Origin: QALR01 sp900552255 | GTDB lineage: Bacteria; Bacillota; Clostridia; Oscillospirales; CAG-272 | Direction: 5' to 3' | DNA length: 64,000 nucleotides | Assembly (NCBI GenBank): GCA_048526005.1 | Contig: DBFVEH010000021.1 | Span: forward strand, 558,001-622,000 | Shown here: in pieces, positions 50,283 to 59,802 of the stretch | How the letters are laid out: each line of letters starts with the position of its first letter | How positions within the stretch are numbered: position 1 is the first letter of the stretch | The notes under the pieces: model-generated | Seen by the model: only the letters and a program-made list of their open reading frames with translations | Database searches by the model: none | What the model was told of the DNA's origin: nothing | Position numbers and translations under genes: made by a program

Positions 50283-52301
50283 ATGAAAAAGAATATATTA
50301 AAAAAAATATTATCAATTTTATTTGCAATATCCCTTTGCGTTCAACTTACATCTTTTGGATTTGCGCATAACATAGAGCACAATATCACAAAAATGACCC
50401 CCGAATTACAGGCAATTATAGCATCCACAACATCTGATGAAAAAATTCCAATTTTAATTGACATAAAACAAATTAGTGAAAAAGCTATAAGAGAAAACAT
50501 GATCAAAGCTGGTTGGGATTATGATGTCTTCTATGATGAAAATTTATTTGCAGAAAAAATGATTCCCCAAATACAATCTCTTGCAACAGACAAATTAGAA
50601 CCATCTACCAACAACATTAGTACCACTGTGTCCTTAGAAAATCAAAATGATTTTCAAGAAGCAATGCTTGATATTGAGTACCAAGTAAGAAAAGATTTTA
50701 AAATCGCTAGACAAGATACAATAAAAGTTTTACAAACTTCCTTCAATGAAAAATTTATTCAACAAAATCAAATCCCTTCAGAAGACATCATTTATATTAG
50801 TCAATACGTTTCGTATATTATACTGAATGCAAATATTTCTACAATCAACAAATTAAATCGAAACTCCAACGTAAGAAAAATCAGTTATTTAGATCCAGAA
50901 AATGGTCCTAAACCTGCAATGTCTATCAGTTCGAGCTCTAATCAAGCCAAAATGAATATGTTAAACTCATCGTATGATTGCAGTGGAATTACAATCGGCA
51001 TTTTGGAAACGATAGATACAGAAAATTTATCCGGCAATGCGTATAGATCAGGTTTAGATACTTCATCTCCCCATATTACATCTCAAACTAAAATTTATCA
51101 GTTTTATAATGCTTTAGATAATAGCTCTAATCGTATAGGACCAAGCAGCCATACAACTGCAATTGCTTCTATTATTGCAGGTGCGCCAGTGACAATAAAT
51201 GGAACAACTTACCGCGGTGTTACACAAAACGCAACTGTATATGTTGCTGTTTGCAATGGTCTCAATACAACGGTTGGTTATAACTTTCTTTCACAATTAG
51301 AACTGTTGATTCAGGCCCATTCAGATGTCATTAATATAAGCATGGGGTGGTCTACACAAAACACCTATCAATCCATCCAAGATGAAATTATTGATAAATA
51401 TAGTATCTTGGGAACACTCTTTGTCATTGCTGCCGGTAATAATGACAAAGCTCCGTCCAGTCGAATTATTAGCCCAGCACATTCATATAATTCAATTGCC
51501 GTAGCAAATGCATCACTTATTGGAACTACTTCTTCCTATACCATCAATAATACAAGTTGTTACAATCAAGATGTAGCTCCCTATCAAACCAATAAACCAG
51601 ATATCGCTGCTGCCGGAACAAGCATTCAAGTTCCAACATCCAACACCACAATATCATCCAACACAGGAACAAGCTTTGCCGCGCCATTCGTTACAGGAGC
51701 CGCAGCACGAATCATCAAGTTAATGCCGGAAACCTTGCAAAATCCCACTCTTGTCAAAACAATTCTTTTAGCATCTGCTAATTCTGCCAAAATTAGCGGT
51801 GACACTTACTGTACATCAGATAGAACGAGCACCGGAACACCTCTCGCATTAAAACAAAAAAGCGGTGCCGGACTCCTTGATTTGGACAAAGCAGTAGAAA
51901 TTCTATCAAACAACCAGTATTCTTCTCAAAAAGTTGAAATCACACAGCCGACAGAATATACCAATATCGCGACTTTCACTCCTGGCAACGGGCATCATGC
52001 AAAAGTCACTTTGTGCTTCAATATTATCGGAACTGCTTGGCGAAAATTAGATCAAACAACATGGACTTTTCCTGATCCCTTTTATAATTTAAATATTGAT
52101 TTGCGCGTTATCAATAACCGTACTGGTCAAGTGATAGCTTCCTCTGAATCCTTATATAACAATGTAGAAATTGTCGAGTTTGACACTACTTCTGATAGCT
52201 ATACTATACAATATAAGGTCACAACATATGATTTGGAGGAAGATCAAGATTTCCTAATTGAATACCGCCATACTATCTCCTGTGCATGGCAGTGGAGATA
52301 A
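50283..52301 (+). CDS. Secreted S8 (subtilisin-like) serine peptidase
   Basis: The 672-residue protein has a signal peptide (MKKNILKKILSILFAISLCVQL..., cut near Ala28) and a long pro-region (about 30-220). The S8 domain has His290 in SSHTTAIASIIAG, the oxyanion Asn in VIAAGNND and Ser464 in GTSFAAPFVTGAAAR. The Asp position reads ITIGILETID, with Glu242 aligned to the usual Asp, so the acid may be Glu242 or Asp245. A C-terminal beta region of about 130 residues follows. The gene is much more AT-rich than its neighbours and uses different codons, suggesting recent transfer. ATG 50283 has AAAGG ahead. Confidence 0.85.
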   Translation: MKKNILKKILSILFAISLCVQLTSFGFAHNIEHNITKMTPELQAIIASTTSDEKIPILIDIKQISEKAIRENMIKAGWDYDVFYDENLFAEKMIPQIQSLATDKLEPSTNNISTTVSLENQNDFQEAMLDIEYQVRKDFKIARQDTIKVLQTSFNEKFIQQNQIPSEDIIYISQYVSYIILNANISTINKLNRNSNVRKISYLDPENGPKPAMSISSSSNQAKMNMLNSSYDCSGITIGILETIDTENLSGNAYRSGLDTSSPHITSQTKIYQFYNALDNSSNRIGPSSHTTAIASIIAGAPVTINGTTYRGVTQNATVYVAVCNGLNTTVGYNFLSQLELLIQAHSDVINISMGWSTQNTYQSIQDEIIDKYSILGTLFVIAAGNNDKAPSSRIISPAHSYNSIAVANASLIGTTSSYTINNTSCYNQDVAPYQTNKPDIAAAGTSIQVPTSNTTISSNTGTSFAAPFVTGAAARIIKLMPETLQNPTLVKTILLASANSAKISGDTYCTSDRTSTGTPLALKQKSGAGLLDLDKAVEILSNNQYSSQKVEITQPTEYTNIATFTPGNGHHAKVTLCFNIIGTAWRKLDQTTWTFPDPFYNLNIDLRVINNRTGQVIASSESLYNNVEIVEFDTTSDSYTIQYKVTTYDLEEDQDFLIEYRHTISCAWQWR

Positions 52302-52326
52302 TTATGAAATACGAAAGGAGATTTAC

Positions 52327-53169
52327 ATGAAAAAAATCGTTTTTCTTCTCGCAGCCGTCCTTTCCCTCTCCATTTTCGCCTCCTCCTGTGCCGATAACGT
52401 CACGGAAACAACGACCGGAATTGAGCAAACCACCGAATCAACGGCAGAATCCTCGACGGAGGCGCCAGTCGTCCCTCCTATCAGCGATCCATGGAAAGCC
52501 GCCGTATGGAGCAAGGAACCGTGGTGGGAAAACACCCGGCTGCTCGTCGACAATGTGAACGCCGTAAGCTATGGGGCGCTTGTCATTTCCGAGGATATAC
52601 AAAAGCAGGAAGGCGACACGCTCCTCGCCGTAGAAGCGGTCGTGAGAAAGGAAGGCGGTATAACGCTCGAAGAGCAGATGGCATTTATCTCGTCTTTCGG
52701 ATTTGAAATGATTTCCTATCCGAAATACGACTACACGAAATTCTGCGTTTTTCTCTCCACGAAAGAACAGCTTATGCGCATTTCCTTTTCGGAGGAATAC
52801 ACGGTCGGCGTCAAGCTTGCCTTTGCCGCAGAGGGCTTTTACAACGAAGTCAACGAAAGCTCGCAAGCCGCTCTCGCAAAAGCGTTTCCAGACGGTCAAG
52901 AGGAAATTTACGGAATCATGATAAGCGTCAAAGCTCCGGAAGGAACACCTTATCCAAGCGCAGAGGGATGGGAAGCGCTATGGGAAAGCGCACGCGCGAA
53001 GCATCCTATTCCGCTGCGTTCGGACGGAAATCCTGACAGTGGGCCTACTCTTGAAGCAGATGTGACGCCTGAGCAGCTATTCAAAATGCTTGCTTCCGAC
53101 GAATTTTTTGACGATTGCAGAATAGACCTCATTACACAAGGAAGCATAAAAGCTGAAACCTTTCAGTAA
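52327..53169 (+). CDS. Hypothetical lipoprotein
   Basis: The 280-residue protein has a lipoprotein signal (MKKIVFLLAAVLSLSIFASSC, Cys21), a Thr/Ser/Glu-rich linker (about 24-50) and a soluble domain with no recognised family. ATG 52327 follows GGAG by seven bases; the longer frame to 52258 is rejected as it overlaps the subtilase gene. Base composition returns to the GC-rich level of the chromosome, so it was probably not acquired with the subtilase. Confidence 0.75.
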   Translation: MKKIVFLLAAVLSLSIFASSCADNVTETTTGIEQTTESTAESSTEAPVVPPISDPWKAAVWSKEPWWENTRLLVDNVNAVSYGALVISEDIQKQEGDTLLAVEAVVRKEGGITLEEQMAFISSFGFEMISYPKYDYTKFCVFLSTKEQLMRISFSEEYTVGVKLAFAAEGFYNEVNESSQAALAKAFPDGQEEIYGIMISVKAPEGTPYPSAEGWEALWESARAKHPIPLRSDGNPDSGPTLEADVTPEQLFKMLASDEFFDDCRIDLITQGSIKAETFQ

Positions 53170-53201
53170 AAGAAAGGGAGAGCGCCGCTCTCCCTTTCTT
53201 T
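53168..53201 (+). terminator. Terminator after the lipoprotein gene
   Basis: AAAGAAAGGGAGAGC and GCTCTCCCTTTCTTT pair round a four-base loop. Confidence 0.88.
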
Positions 53202-53248
53202 ATGCCCTGCCATGGCCACCGCCACAAAATCCCGTCTGTCCCGCGCTT

Positions 53249-54313
53249 TTATGCCTCGGCATCCCGCACCATCACGTCGACATAAGCGCGAAAGGCCGTC
53301 GGAATCGCATAACGCGAAAGAATCGTCTCCGCACGCTCCCATGTCAGAGTCCCCGCCATATCCACACACTCCGCAAGATATCCCGTCATATGCCATTCCA
53401 CATGCGTAAAAATATGGACGGCGTCCCCGCACGGCTCACAGGAAAGCATTTCCATGCCAAGCTCACGAACATAATTTGCCGCGTCGGAGGCGCTCATGTG
53501 CCCTGTGACATTTGGAAATTCCCAAAGACCGGCGAGCAGTCCGCGCTCCTGCCTGCGGCGTATGGCGTATTTTCCACGGCAGGAAAGCAGCAGCACCGTG
53601 CGCTCCTCTGTTCGCCTTGCTTTCTTAGGACTTTTTACCGGAAGCACCTCCGTCCGTCCGGAAATCCTCGCTTCGCACATCTCCCGAAGCGGACAGGCGC
53701 CGCATTTCGGAGCCCCGTTTGGAATACACACATTTTCCCCCAGCTCCATAATCGCCTGCGTGAGATTCCCTGCGTCGCGTCCCGACGGATAGATTTCCCG
53801 CAGCGCTTCCGCCACCCGTTTTTTTGTCGCAGGGGCGGCGATATCGTCCGCACATCCGGTAAAGCGCATAACGGTGCGCAGGACGTTTCCGTCGACGGCA
53901 GGCTCCGGCCTGCCGAACGCGATCGAAGCGATGGCTCCCGCCGTATAATCCCCGATGCCGGGAAGCGTTCGCAGCGCCTCCGCCGTATCCGGAAGGCGAC
54001 CGCCGTAATCCTCCATCAGAATACGCGCCGCTTTTTTCAGATTCCGCGCACGGCTGTAATAGCCAAGTCCTTCCCACAGCTTCATGAGAGCATCGTCGGG
54101 CACCTCGGCAAGCGCGGAAACGGACGGAAACTCACAGATAAAGCGTTCATAATACGGAATGACCGCCGTGGTGCGCGTCTGTTGAAGCATAATTTCCGAG
54201 AGCCATACGTGATACGGCGTCGCCTCCGTTCTCCACGGCAGATCCTTCTTATTTTTTTCATACCATATGAGCAGCGGAGCCACCATTCGCTCCAATTCGC
54301 CGCGACGCTCCAT
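53249..54313 (-). CDS. mutY: A/G-specific adenine glycosylase
   Basis: The 354-residue DNA glycosylase removes A opposite 8-oxoG. It has the helix-hairpin-helix LPGIGDYTAGAIASIAFG (about 115) with catalytic Asp in PAVDGNVLR, and a four-Cys iron-sulphur loop CIPNGAPKCGACPLREMC near 193-210. A C-terminal NUDIX-like 8-oxoG recognition domain (GLLAGLWEFPNV near 260) follows. ATG 54313 is chosen because AGAGGTG lies five bases ahead, rather than the ATG at 54337. Confidence 0.95.
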   Translation of the reverse strand: MERRGELERMVAPLLIWYEKNKKDLPWRTEATPYHVWLSEIMLQQTRTTAVIPYYERFICEFPSVSALAEVPDDALMKLWEGLGYYSRARNLKKAARILMEDYGGRLPDTAEALRTLPGIGDYTAGAIASIAFGRPEPAVDGNVLRTVMRFTGCADDIAAPATKKRVAEALREIYPSGRDAGNLTQAIMELGENVCIPNGAPKCGACPLREMCEARISGRTEVLPVKSPKKARRTEERTVLLLSCRGKYAIRRRQERGLLAGLWEFPNVTGHMSASDAANYVRELGMEMLSCEPCGDAVHIFTHVEWHMTGYLAECVDMAGTLTWERAETILSRYAIPTAFRAYVDVMVRDAEA

Positions 54314-54337
54314 CCCGTCACCTCTTCCCTTTTCCAT

Positions 54338-54978
54338 AATTGATCCGATGTCCGTATCCCACTCCGATATGACCTCAGCAGCTCTTCGGAATATAGGAGG
54401 CCGATACAGAGATCATCTAACAGCCATTTTCATTTTGATCATCATGCGAAACCATGATCTCTGTTCCTCTTTTCACCTCTTATTTTGAGAAACAAGAATG
54501 ACGGCTTTCAAATCCTCTGTCACATCAATCACGATTTGATTCCCTTTCGTGCCGACCGTTTTTCTCATACGGCGAGGAAATAAACAGCTTATCCTGCGTA
54601 TCATTCCTCTTATGAGGATAAAATTCCAATCCGTTTCCCGTGAAAAACAGCAAGCCGCCCAAAAGGCCGAGAGAACGCCCTTGAAAGCTCGCTGCATCAA
54701 ATGTCCCGCCAAAATCCCTATGACCGCGCCGAACAAACGCTGTCGTGAGCAGATCCGTTTCGGCATATCCTATCGTACTCTCCGTTTTCCAATGAAAATA
54801 TTATAGCATAAAAGTCATCCCTTGTAAAGAACGGCATAGAGCCTATCGATTTAAGACAAAAAAACGGCCGAACGCATGAAAATATAAAAAAACAACCGAA
54901 AGACTACGTCGGAATTTACAAATTATTTTCTTATTTATGTTCATTTTTCACAATTTACAAATTTTTCCGCTTCGATTC
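54338..54978. other. Gene-poor stretch with degenerate reading frames
   Basis: No convincing gene is seen. On the minus strand, two overlapping frames between about 54800 and 54480 look protein-like in parts (GGTFDAASFQGRSLGLLGG; KGNQIVIDVTEDLKAVIL) but neither has a ribosome site, so a decayed gene is possible. An inverted repeat CAGAGATCAT/ATGATCTCTG lies at about 54399-54463. Confidence 0.35.
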
Positions 54979-55007
54979 TTGACAGATTTATCCAAATATG
55001 GTATATT
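54979..55007 (+). promoter_or_regulatory. Promoter of the 55203-57303 transcript
   Basis: Perfect TTGACA (54979-54984) and TATATT (55002-55007) with a 17-base spacer; it opens a leader of about 190 bases before a small ORF. Confidence 0.75.
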
Positions 55008-55121
55008 GGATTTATAAAAGCAGCCGTATAAGAAATCCGCCCGACAATGATATGCCCAAGCGCCAATGCCGAGTATTTCTTGAATTGCAAAGCGCGGTTC
55101 ATTTGGCGAAGATAAAGCGAT

Positions 55122-55170
55122 GCGCATAAGAATTTAGGGCTTACATACCTGTCTTCTTATGCGCTGTTTT
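55122..55170 (+). promoter_or_regulatory. Leader hairpin, possible attenuator
   Basis: GCGCATAAGAA (55122-55132) pairs perfectly with TTCTTATGCGC (55154-55164), followed by TGTTTTATAG. It lies inside the leader between the promoter and the small ORF, where it could end transcription early. No known riboswitch class is recognised. Confidence 0.45.
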
Positions 55171-55202
55171 ATAGATCTTAGTATGATAGGAGGACTGTCG
55201 GT

Positions 55203-55313
55203 ATGAAAGCAGTCAGCGGTCACGGTATTTTCGGCAATATGGCGATCCCCCTTCTCTTTCGGCTGTGCGGGCATATAGGAAAGAAATTCCCTATATGCAA
55301 AGCGAAGTCATAA
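55203..55313 (+). CDS. Small ORF, 36 residues
   Basis: ATG 55203 has GGAGG nine bases ahead and a 36-codon frame ending at TAA 55313: a hydrophobic first part (SGHGIFGNMAIPLLFRLC) and a basic end (GHIGKKFPICKAKS) with two Cys. It could be a small secreted or signalling peptide, or a leader peptide. It precedes the Cys-protease-like gene by 66 bases in the same transcript. No family is recognised. Confidence 0.45.
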   Translation: MKAVSGHGIFGNMAIPLLFRLCGHIGKKFPICKAKS

Positions 55314-55379
55314 AAATCCGCCGCAGAAACCGGCGGGAAACCCAAACACAGGACAAAATAAAAATGGGAGGAATCAAAA

Positions 55380-56546
55380 ATGACACAAAGAAAATGTACA
55401 AAAACGAATTTCGTAAAAATCATCTCCACCGCCATCGCTCTTGTCATGCTTTTTGCCAATGTGACTCAGCTCACAATCGGAGCATCCGGCATCACGGCCG
55501 CGGAAAACAGCACCGCGGTCAGCAGAAATCTCCTAAATGTGTTTTCAGCCAAAATGAGCAGCATCCAAAAGGAAAACCAAGCTCTGTCAATCGCGAGGAT
55601 CCTTCCCGTCAAGGATTTTTCCGGAGAGGATTATTTGGTGATAGAGGGCAGTCCGACAGGCTATATGATCTATCATCCCGAATCCGGTGTTTTTGTCGAA
55701 TCATCGCCGAGTGCGCCTTCTCCCTATGCGGGACTCTCGGGCAATACCCTATATTACGGAGGGCCGACGGAATACTATATTGAGGAAGACGGTATTTTCT
55801 ATCATACCGTCATCGATGAAATCATAGACAATTCGGTCGATGTCCAGAGAATGAATCTGACATCTGCGAATATGACTGCGGAACTAAACCAAAACAAAAG
55901 CATCGTTACACTGGATTATGTAATCAACAGCAACACGACCGCATATGCAACCATGGTTCAGGCAAATACGACCTCAGTGCAGAGCGGTCTGACGCAAGCG
56001 CAAGTGGACTGGTTCAAAAACCTCAGCAGCTGCGGCTATTTCAGCGTGGGCGACGGCTGCTGCGGATTCGTCGGACTAAACATACTTTACGCCTTTTTTG
56101 ATAAATTTGTAGACGATAAGTATATGGACGACCAATATTGGACCAATGCTTCCAAAACGCAGCTCAAAAACAACGACAGCTCCTTCACAAAGTATTTATA
56201 TGACTTGGATCCCAAGGACACCACCACCTCCATACATATCCATTCCGTCTCCAAGCAGTATCTGAGTCTCAAGGGCATCACGGACATCGATCACACGGAC
56301 AGATATTGGGGTTTCTTCACAAAAAGCACGATCCGCGGAATCCTTGACAACGGTTATCCGGTGGAGCTTTTCGGCAGCTTGGCGGATCCGCCCAATTATT
56401 CCGGCACCGGAAAGAAATCCGGACATGCCGTTGTAGCATACCAATATTCCGGCGATGATTTCATCTGTCATTACGGCTGGAACGGCTATGCGGAAGTGAC
56501 GATCGTCGGAACACTCGGAAGCATTTACGCGATGGAGGTCGAATAA
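55380..56546 (+). CDS. Secreted putative cysteine peptidase (C10/C39-like)
   Basis: The 388-residue protein has a signal peptide (basic start, then ISTAIALVMLFANVTQL), a propeptide-like region to about 200, and a papain-like region. The latter has GDGCCGFVGLNILYAFFD with Cys227 or Cys228, KKSGHAVVAYQY with His349, and HYGWNGYAEV with Asn368. That Cys-His-Asn order fits streptopain- and C39-like peptidases. Substrate is unknown. GGGAGG precedes ATG 55380. The next gene follows after 4 bases and encodes a lipoprotein, so the pair are cotranscribed. Confidence 0.75.
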   Translation: MTQRKCTKTNFVKIISTAIALVMLFANVTQLTIGASGITAAENSTAVSRNLLNVFSAKMSSIQKENQALSIARILPVKDFSGEDYLVIEGSPTGYMIYHPESGVFVESSPSAPSPYAGLSGNTLYYGGPTEYYIEEDGIFYHTVIDEIIDNSVDVQRMNLTSANMTAELNQNKSIVTLDYVINSNTTAYATMVQANTTSVQSGLTQAQVDWFKNLSSCGYFSVGDGCCGFVGLNILYAFFDKFVDDKYMDDQYWTNASKTQLKNNDSSFTKYLYDLDPKDTTTSIHIHSVSKQYLSLKGITDIDHTDRYWGFFTKSTIRGILDNGYPVELFGSLADPPNYSGTGKKSGHAVVAYQYSGDDFICHYGWNGYAEVTIVGTLGSIYAMEVE

Positions 56547-56550
56547 ACCC

Positions 56551-57303
56551 GTGAGATCTCAAAAAATCGGGATAAGCTTCTTTTGTTTTGCCGCAGCTTT
56601 GCTACTTCTTCTGTTCTCTTTTGCAGGGTGCAGCGGAAACAGAGCTGTCGACAGCATCACGGCCATCGCTCTTTTCAGCAAAGAAAAGCTGACCCTGCCC
56701 ATCCGGGCGGACAATGCTTCGGTCGGCGGCTTGGAGGGAAACGGCGATCTCACATTCGAGACGGAGCTGACGCTCGATGAGCTATATGACGCCATCTCAA
56801 AAATTCCGGAAATCAGCGCATCAAAATATGAGCGCGCAATTTGGATCAAAAGGACAAGCGGGGGCGGTTATACCGATTATTATTGCCTTGCCGAGCATGA
56901 AAGCCAGTATGTATTCAGCGGTATGCGAGGCGTTCTGATAACCGATATAGACGGAAACGGCAATCAAACAAAATCCGCGCTTCTGCTGCCAGTGCATCTC
57001 ATCACGGACCCGTTGATACTGGAAGGGGCCACACCGTATTACACGTTATACATCGATGTCGAATACAAAACGAGCGGCGGCCTTGACGAATATTTACAAT
57101 TCTACGACGAATGCGGCTGGTACAAGACGGAAACGCTGGAAAACGAAATCATCCTGTCTGGCTATCAGGACAAAGACGACATGGTCATCCAGCCAGCCTT
57201 CGACAATCCCAGCGCAAACGGCGCCCTAGAGATCGATTCCCTCTATCGGATACGATTCCGTGAAAAAGACGGCAAATGTTATTTTTCCATCTCTGTGAAG
57301 TAA
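56551..57303 (+). CDS. Hypothetical lipoprotein, partner of the peptidase gene
   Basis: The 250-residue protein starts at GTG 56551 with a lipoprotein signal (FFCFAAALLLLLFSFAGC, Cys27). Its body is acidic and beta-rich with no known family. It lies 4 bases after the peptidase-like gene and a terminator follows, so the two proteins may act together at the cell surface, for example as enzyme and inhibitor or anchor; this is inference. GAGG lies 12 or more bases before the start, so translation may rely on coupling. Confidence 0.7.
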   Translation: MRSQKIGISFFCFAAALLLLLFSFAGCSGNRAVDSITAIALFSKEKLTLPIRADNASVGGLEGNGDLTFETELTLDELYDAISKIPEISASKYERAIWIKRTSGGGYTDYYCLAEHESQYVFSGMRGVLITDIDGNGNQTKSALLLPVHLITDPLILEGATPYYTLYIDVEYKTSGGLDEYLQFYDECGWYKTETLENEIILSGYQDKDDMVIQPAFDNPSANGALEIDSLYRIRFREKDGKCYFSISVK

Positions 57304-57316
57304 AGAAAACCGTTTT

Positions 57317-57345
57317 AAGAGCTGCTGCCAATAGCAGCAGCTCTT
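57317..57345 (+). terminator. Terminator after the lipoprotein gene
   Basis: AAGAGCTGCTGC and GCAGCAGCTCTT round CAATA, 14 bases past the stop codon; the T run is weak. Confidence 0.7.
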
Positions 57346-57416
57346 ATATCCATTCGCGGAATATGAATGGATCTCCTCCGACGAAGCATACTAAATATGA
57401 AAAAGGAGGGGATTGT

Positions 57417-57557
57417 ATGTCCAAGGAAAACACAGCAAAGCCAAAGCAAGGAAAGCCGTCTGAAAAAAATAAAAAGCCCGTAGCGCCCGGCGATATCAAG
57501 GGAAAAATCGAAATTCCCGATACGCGCGAACGCAGAGACGGACCGGGCGGCAACTGA
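57417..57557 (+). CDS. Small disordered hydrophilic protein, 46 residues
   Basis: ATG 57417 follows a strong GGAGGG six bases ahead. The 46-residue product is Lys/Pro/Gly-rich (KPKQGKPSEKNKKPVAPGD) and ends DTRERRDGPGGN, with no predicted fold. A terminator follows at 57564-57609. Function is unknown. Confidence 0.6.
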   Translation: MSKENTAKPKQGKPSEKNKKPVAPGDIKGKIEIPDTRERRDGPGGN

Positions 57558-57563
57558 TGCGGG

Positions 57564-57609
57564 AACCGCCGTAGAAATCCGATGACTTGGACATCCACGG
57601 CGGTTTTTT
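57564..57609 (+). terminator. Terminator after the small ORF
   Basis: AACCGCCGT and ACGGCGGTT with a 24-base loop, then TTTT. It marks the edge of the AT-rich island. Confidence 0.75.
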
Positions 57610-57649
57610 ATGCAAGGACGACAGATTTCACACCGCAGCCGCCCGAAAT

Positions 57650-59232
57650 TTACAAAAGCGGAGCGGCAGCAAGAAATCCAATCCAATCAGATCGTAAAAG
57701 GAGCCTGCTTCTGAACAGCCTGATTAGGCCGACAGAGGCATGCTCCTTTTCATATGGTGCAGCGAGTGCATTAAAATCCGAACCTATGCCAGCCGATTCG
57801 AGCTCAGCAAAGGTCATAGTTTTTGAACAGTCTTTGTAATTACAACCGAAATATATACGCCCGTCATTATAAAGGATGATCGTATTTATAAAAGTATCTG
57901 TCAAACGGCGGCGATGTTCAAGTCTATTTGTGTTGAGCTTGCGTAACCAGTCAAACCAAAATATATTTTGGTCTTTTGTCAAGGTCGGTTTTGCCTGCCA
58001 TTTCTTCTTTCATGATCTGCACCGAAAGCTCACTCTTCTGACGCTCTAAATCTTCCATTCTCTGCTTCGTTGACGGAGTAAGTATTCCTTGCTGAATTGC
58101 ATTGAGCAGATTATCAATACTTCTCTGCGTTTCTGCATACTGCTTTTTGAGTAACGGAAGCGTGGTATTTTCTACACACTGCATTTCCATTACTTTATCA
58201 GCTAGCATTTCAATCAGTTCATCATCAAATATAATTCTGCGAATATAATCAATAACGAGATTTTCTATCCATTCTTTTCTGACTGTTTTCTTGTCACAGC
58301 CTTTATGATTCTTAACACTTACGCATTTATAATATCAATGCACTTTATTTTTTTGACGGCTTGTTCCACTTTCACCAACCATATAGCATTGGCACTTACC
58401 GCATAACAATTTGGTAGTAAGCAGATATTCGTCTTCGGCTTTATGCTTAGCAGGAGCTTTTTTATTTGCTGCCATACGCTCCTGCACTCGCTCGAATAAT
58501 TCTTGTGGGACAATAGCAGGAATACCGTCCGGTTGAACAATATCACGATATTTGAATTCACCAATATATTTGCGGTTGTACAGCATACGGGTAACGCTGT
58601 TTATGCTGATTTTGCCGCCTCCTTTGGTACGAACACCTTTTAGATTCATTTCATCCGTGATCTCACGCATAGAGGCACCATCTGCATAATGCTTAAAAGC
58701 ATCGAGAACAGCAGGTGCTGTGATTGGATCAATCTGAAAATACTGATTAGAGCCAATCGTATAACCGATTGGAAGTGTATCGCCGTTATACTTGCATTTC
58801 AGTGCATTTTCAGTCAGTCCTCTTACAACCTTTTCGGACAGCTCTGCAGAGTAATATTCCGCCATACCTTCAAGCATAGATTCGAGCAAAACGCCTTCTG
58901 CACTGTCGGAAATCAACTCTGTTGCAGATACGACTTTTACGCCGTTCTTACGGAAAATGGATTTACAATGCGCCGAGTCATATCGGTTACGTGCAAAACG
59001 GTCAAGTTTCCATACAATGACAATATTAAACATACCGCTGGAACTTTCCTTGATCATCCGTTGAAAATCAGGGCGATTATCCGTCTTTGCGGATAGCGCA
59101 CGGTCAATGTATGTACCGATAATCTGAATATCATTCTTTTCCACAAACGCTTTGCACTCACGCAATTGTCCTCCTATAGATTCTTCTCAATTGATTATCA
59201 CTGGAATACCTGGCGTAGATGACACCTTTCAA
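57650..59232 (-). pseudogene. Large serine recombinase, decayed
   Basis: Pieces of one transposon-type resolvase/recombinase lie in order but broken. The start is TTG 59232 (KGVIYARYSSDNQ with the catalytic Ser). A one-base shift near 59190 leads into the frame EESIGGQLRECKAFVEKND and on through KLDRFARNRYDS and the recombinase domain. An in-frame TGA at 58335-58337 interrupts KVH*YYKCVSVKNHKGC. The frame then continues to the coiled-coil region, with a further shift near 57970 before IFWFDWLRKLNTNRLEHRRRL and the C-terminus. Three lesions mean it is inactive. Such recombinases mobilise integrative elements, so it marks the end of an island. Confidence 0.85.
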
Positions 59233-59418
59233 TTTTCTGCTTCACTACCTTTCGTTATAGAATCGTTTTACAGGGAGTATTGGTGAGTTCCCTAATAAGG
59301 AACTGCTACATCCGACAATACTTGCACATGCAAATATGTTGCTTATGAATGCAGTTCCACTATTGAGTTTATTATAGCACATTTTGCTTTGATTGTACAG
59401 CATTTTATGCAGAAATTT

Positions 59419-59477
59419 CAAATTATTGTTGATTTACTCAAATTGTTGTTGAAATATGTTTTGATTTGTAGTATAAT
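59419..59477 (+). promoter_or_regulatory. Promoter with direct-repeat operators for the HTH gene
   Basis: TTGAAA (59449-59454) and a perfect TATAAT (59472-59477) are 17 bases apart. Two direct repeats, CAAATTaTTGTTGA (59419-59432) and CAAATTgTTGTTGA (59439-59452), 20 bases apart (two helical turns), run up to and overlap the -35, which suggests autoregulation by the HTH protein. Confidence 0.65.
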
Positions 59478-59519
59478 ATAGTTATATAATTATATAATTA
59501 TACCCTGGAGGAAGATAGC

Positions 59520-59729
59520 ATGCCTCGCTCATACAATAGGCTGTTTAAACTGATGATTGATAAGAATATAAATAAAACGCAATTGCGTGATAGTGCAGGA
59601 ATCACTTCAAATGCAATGGCAAAAATCTCAAAGAATGAACCGGTATCAATTGAAGTACTTGAAAAGATTTGCGGTGTATTGCAATGTAATATCGAGGATG
59701 TAGTAGAGGTGTTTCCCGATGCCGAATGA
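59520..59729 (+). CDS. Small Cro/CI-type HTH regulator
   Basis: The 69-residue protein is one helix-turn-helix domain (LMIDKNINKTQLRDSAGITSNAMAKISKNEPVSIEVLEKICGVLQCNIEDVVE). GGAGGAAG lies six to ten bases before ATG 59520. Proteins of this size commonly control transposon or defence genes; here it precedes the type I restriction-modification genes and probably represses its own promoter through the repeats at 59419-59452. Confidence 0.88.
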   Translation: MPRSYNRLFKLMIDKNINKTQLRDSAGITSNAMAKISKNEPVSIEVLEKICGVLQCNIEDVVEVFPDAE

Positions 59730-59802
59730 GCGTGCGTCGGCATCCCACTTAATCTGACAATAATTTTAATGATGAGGTAATAGTGTATCGGAGGATTTGA
59801 AT

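Noticed and set aside
54473..54766. 97-codon minus-strand frame
   Set aside because: No ribosome site, odd composition, and part of the protein-like sequence lies in another frame.
55014..55200. c-di-GMP or other known riboswitch in the leader
   Set aside because: No recognised consensus elements were found; only a simple hairpin is clear.
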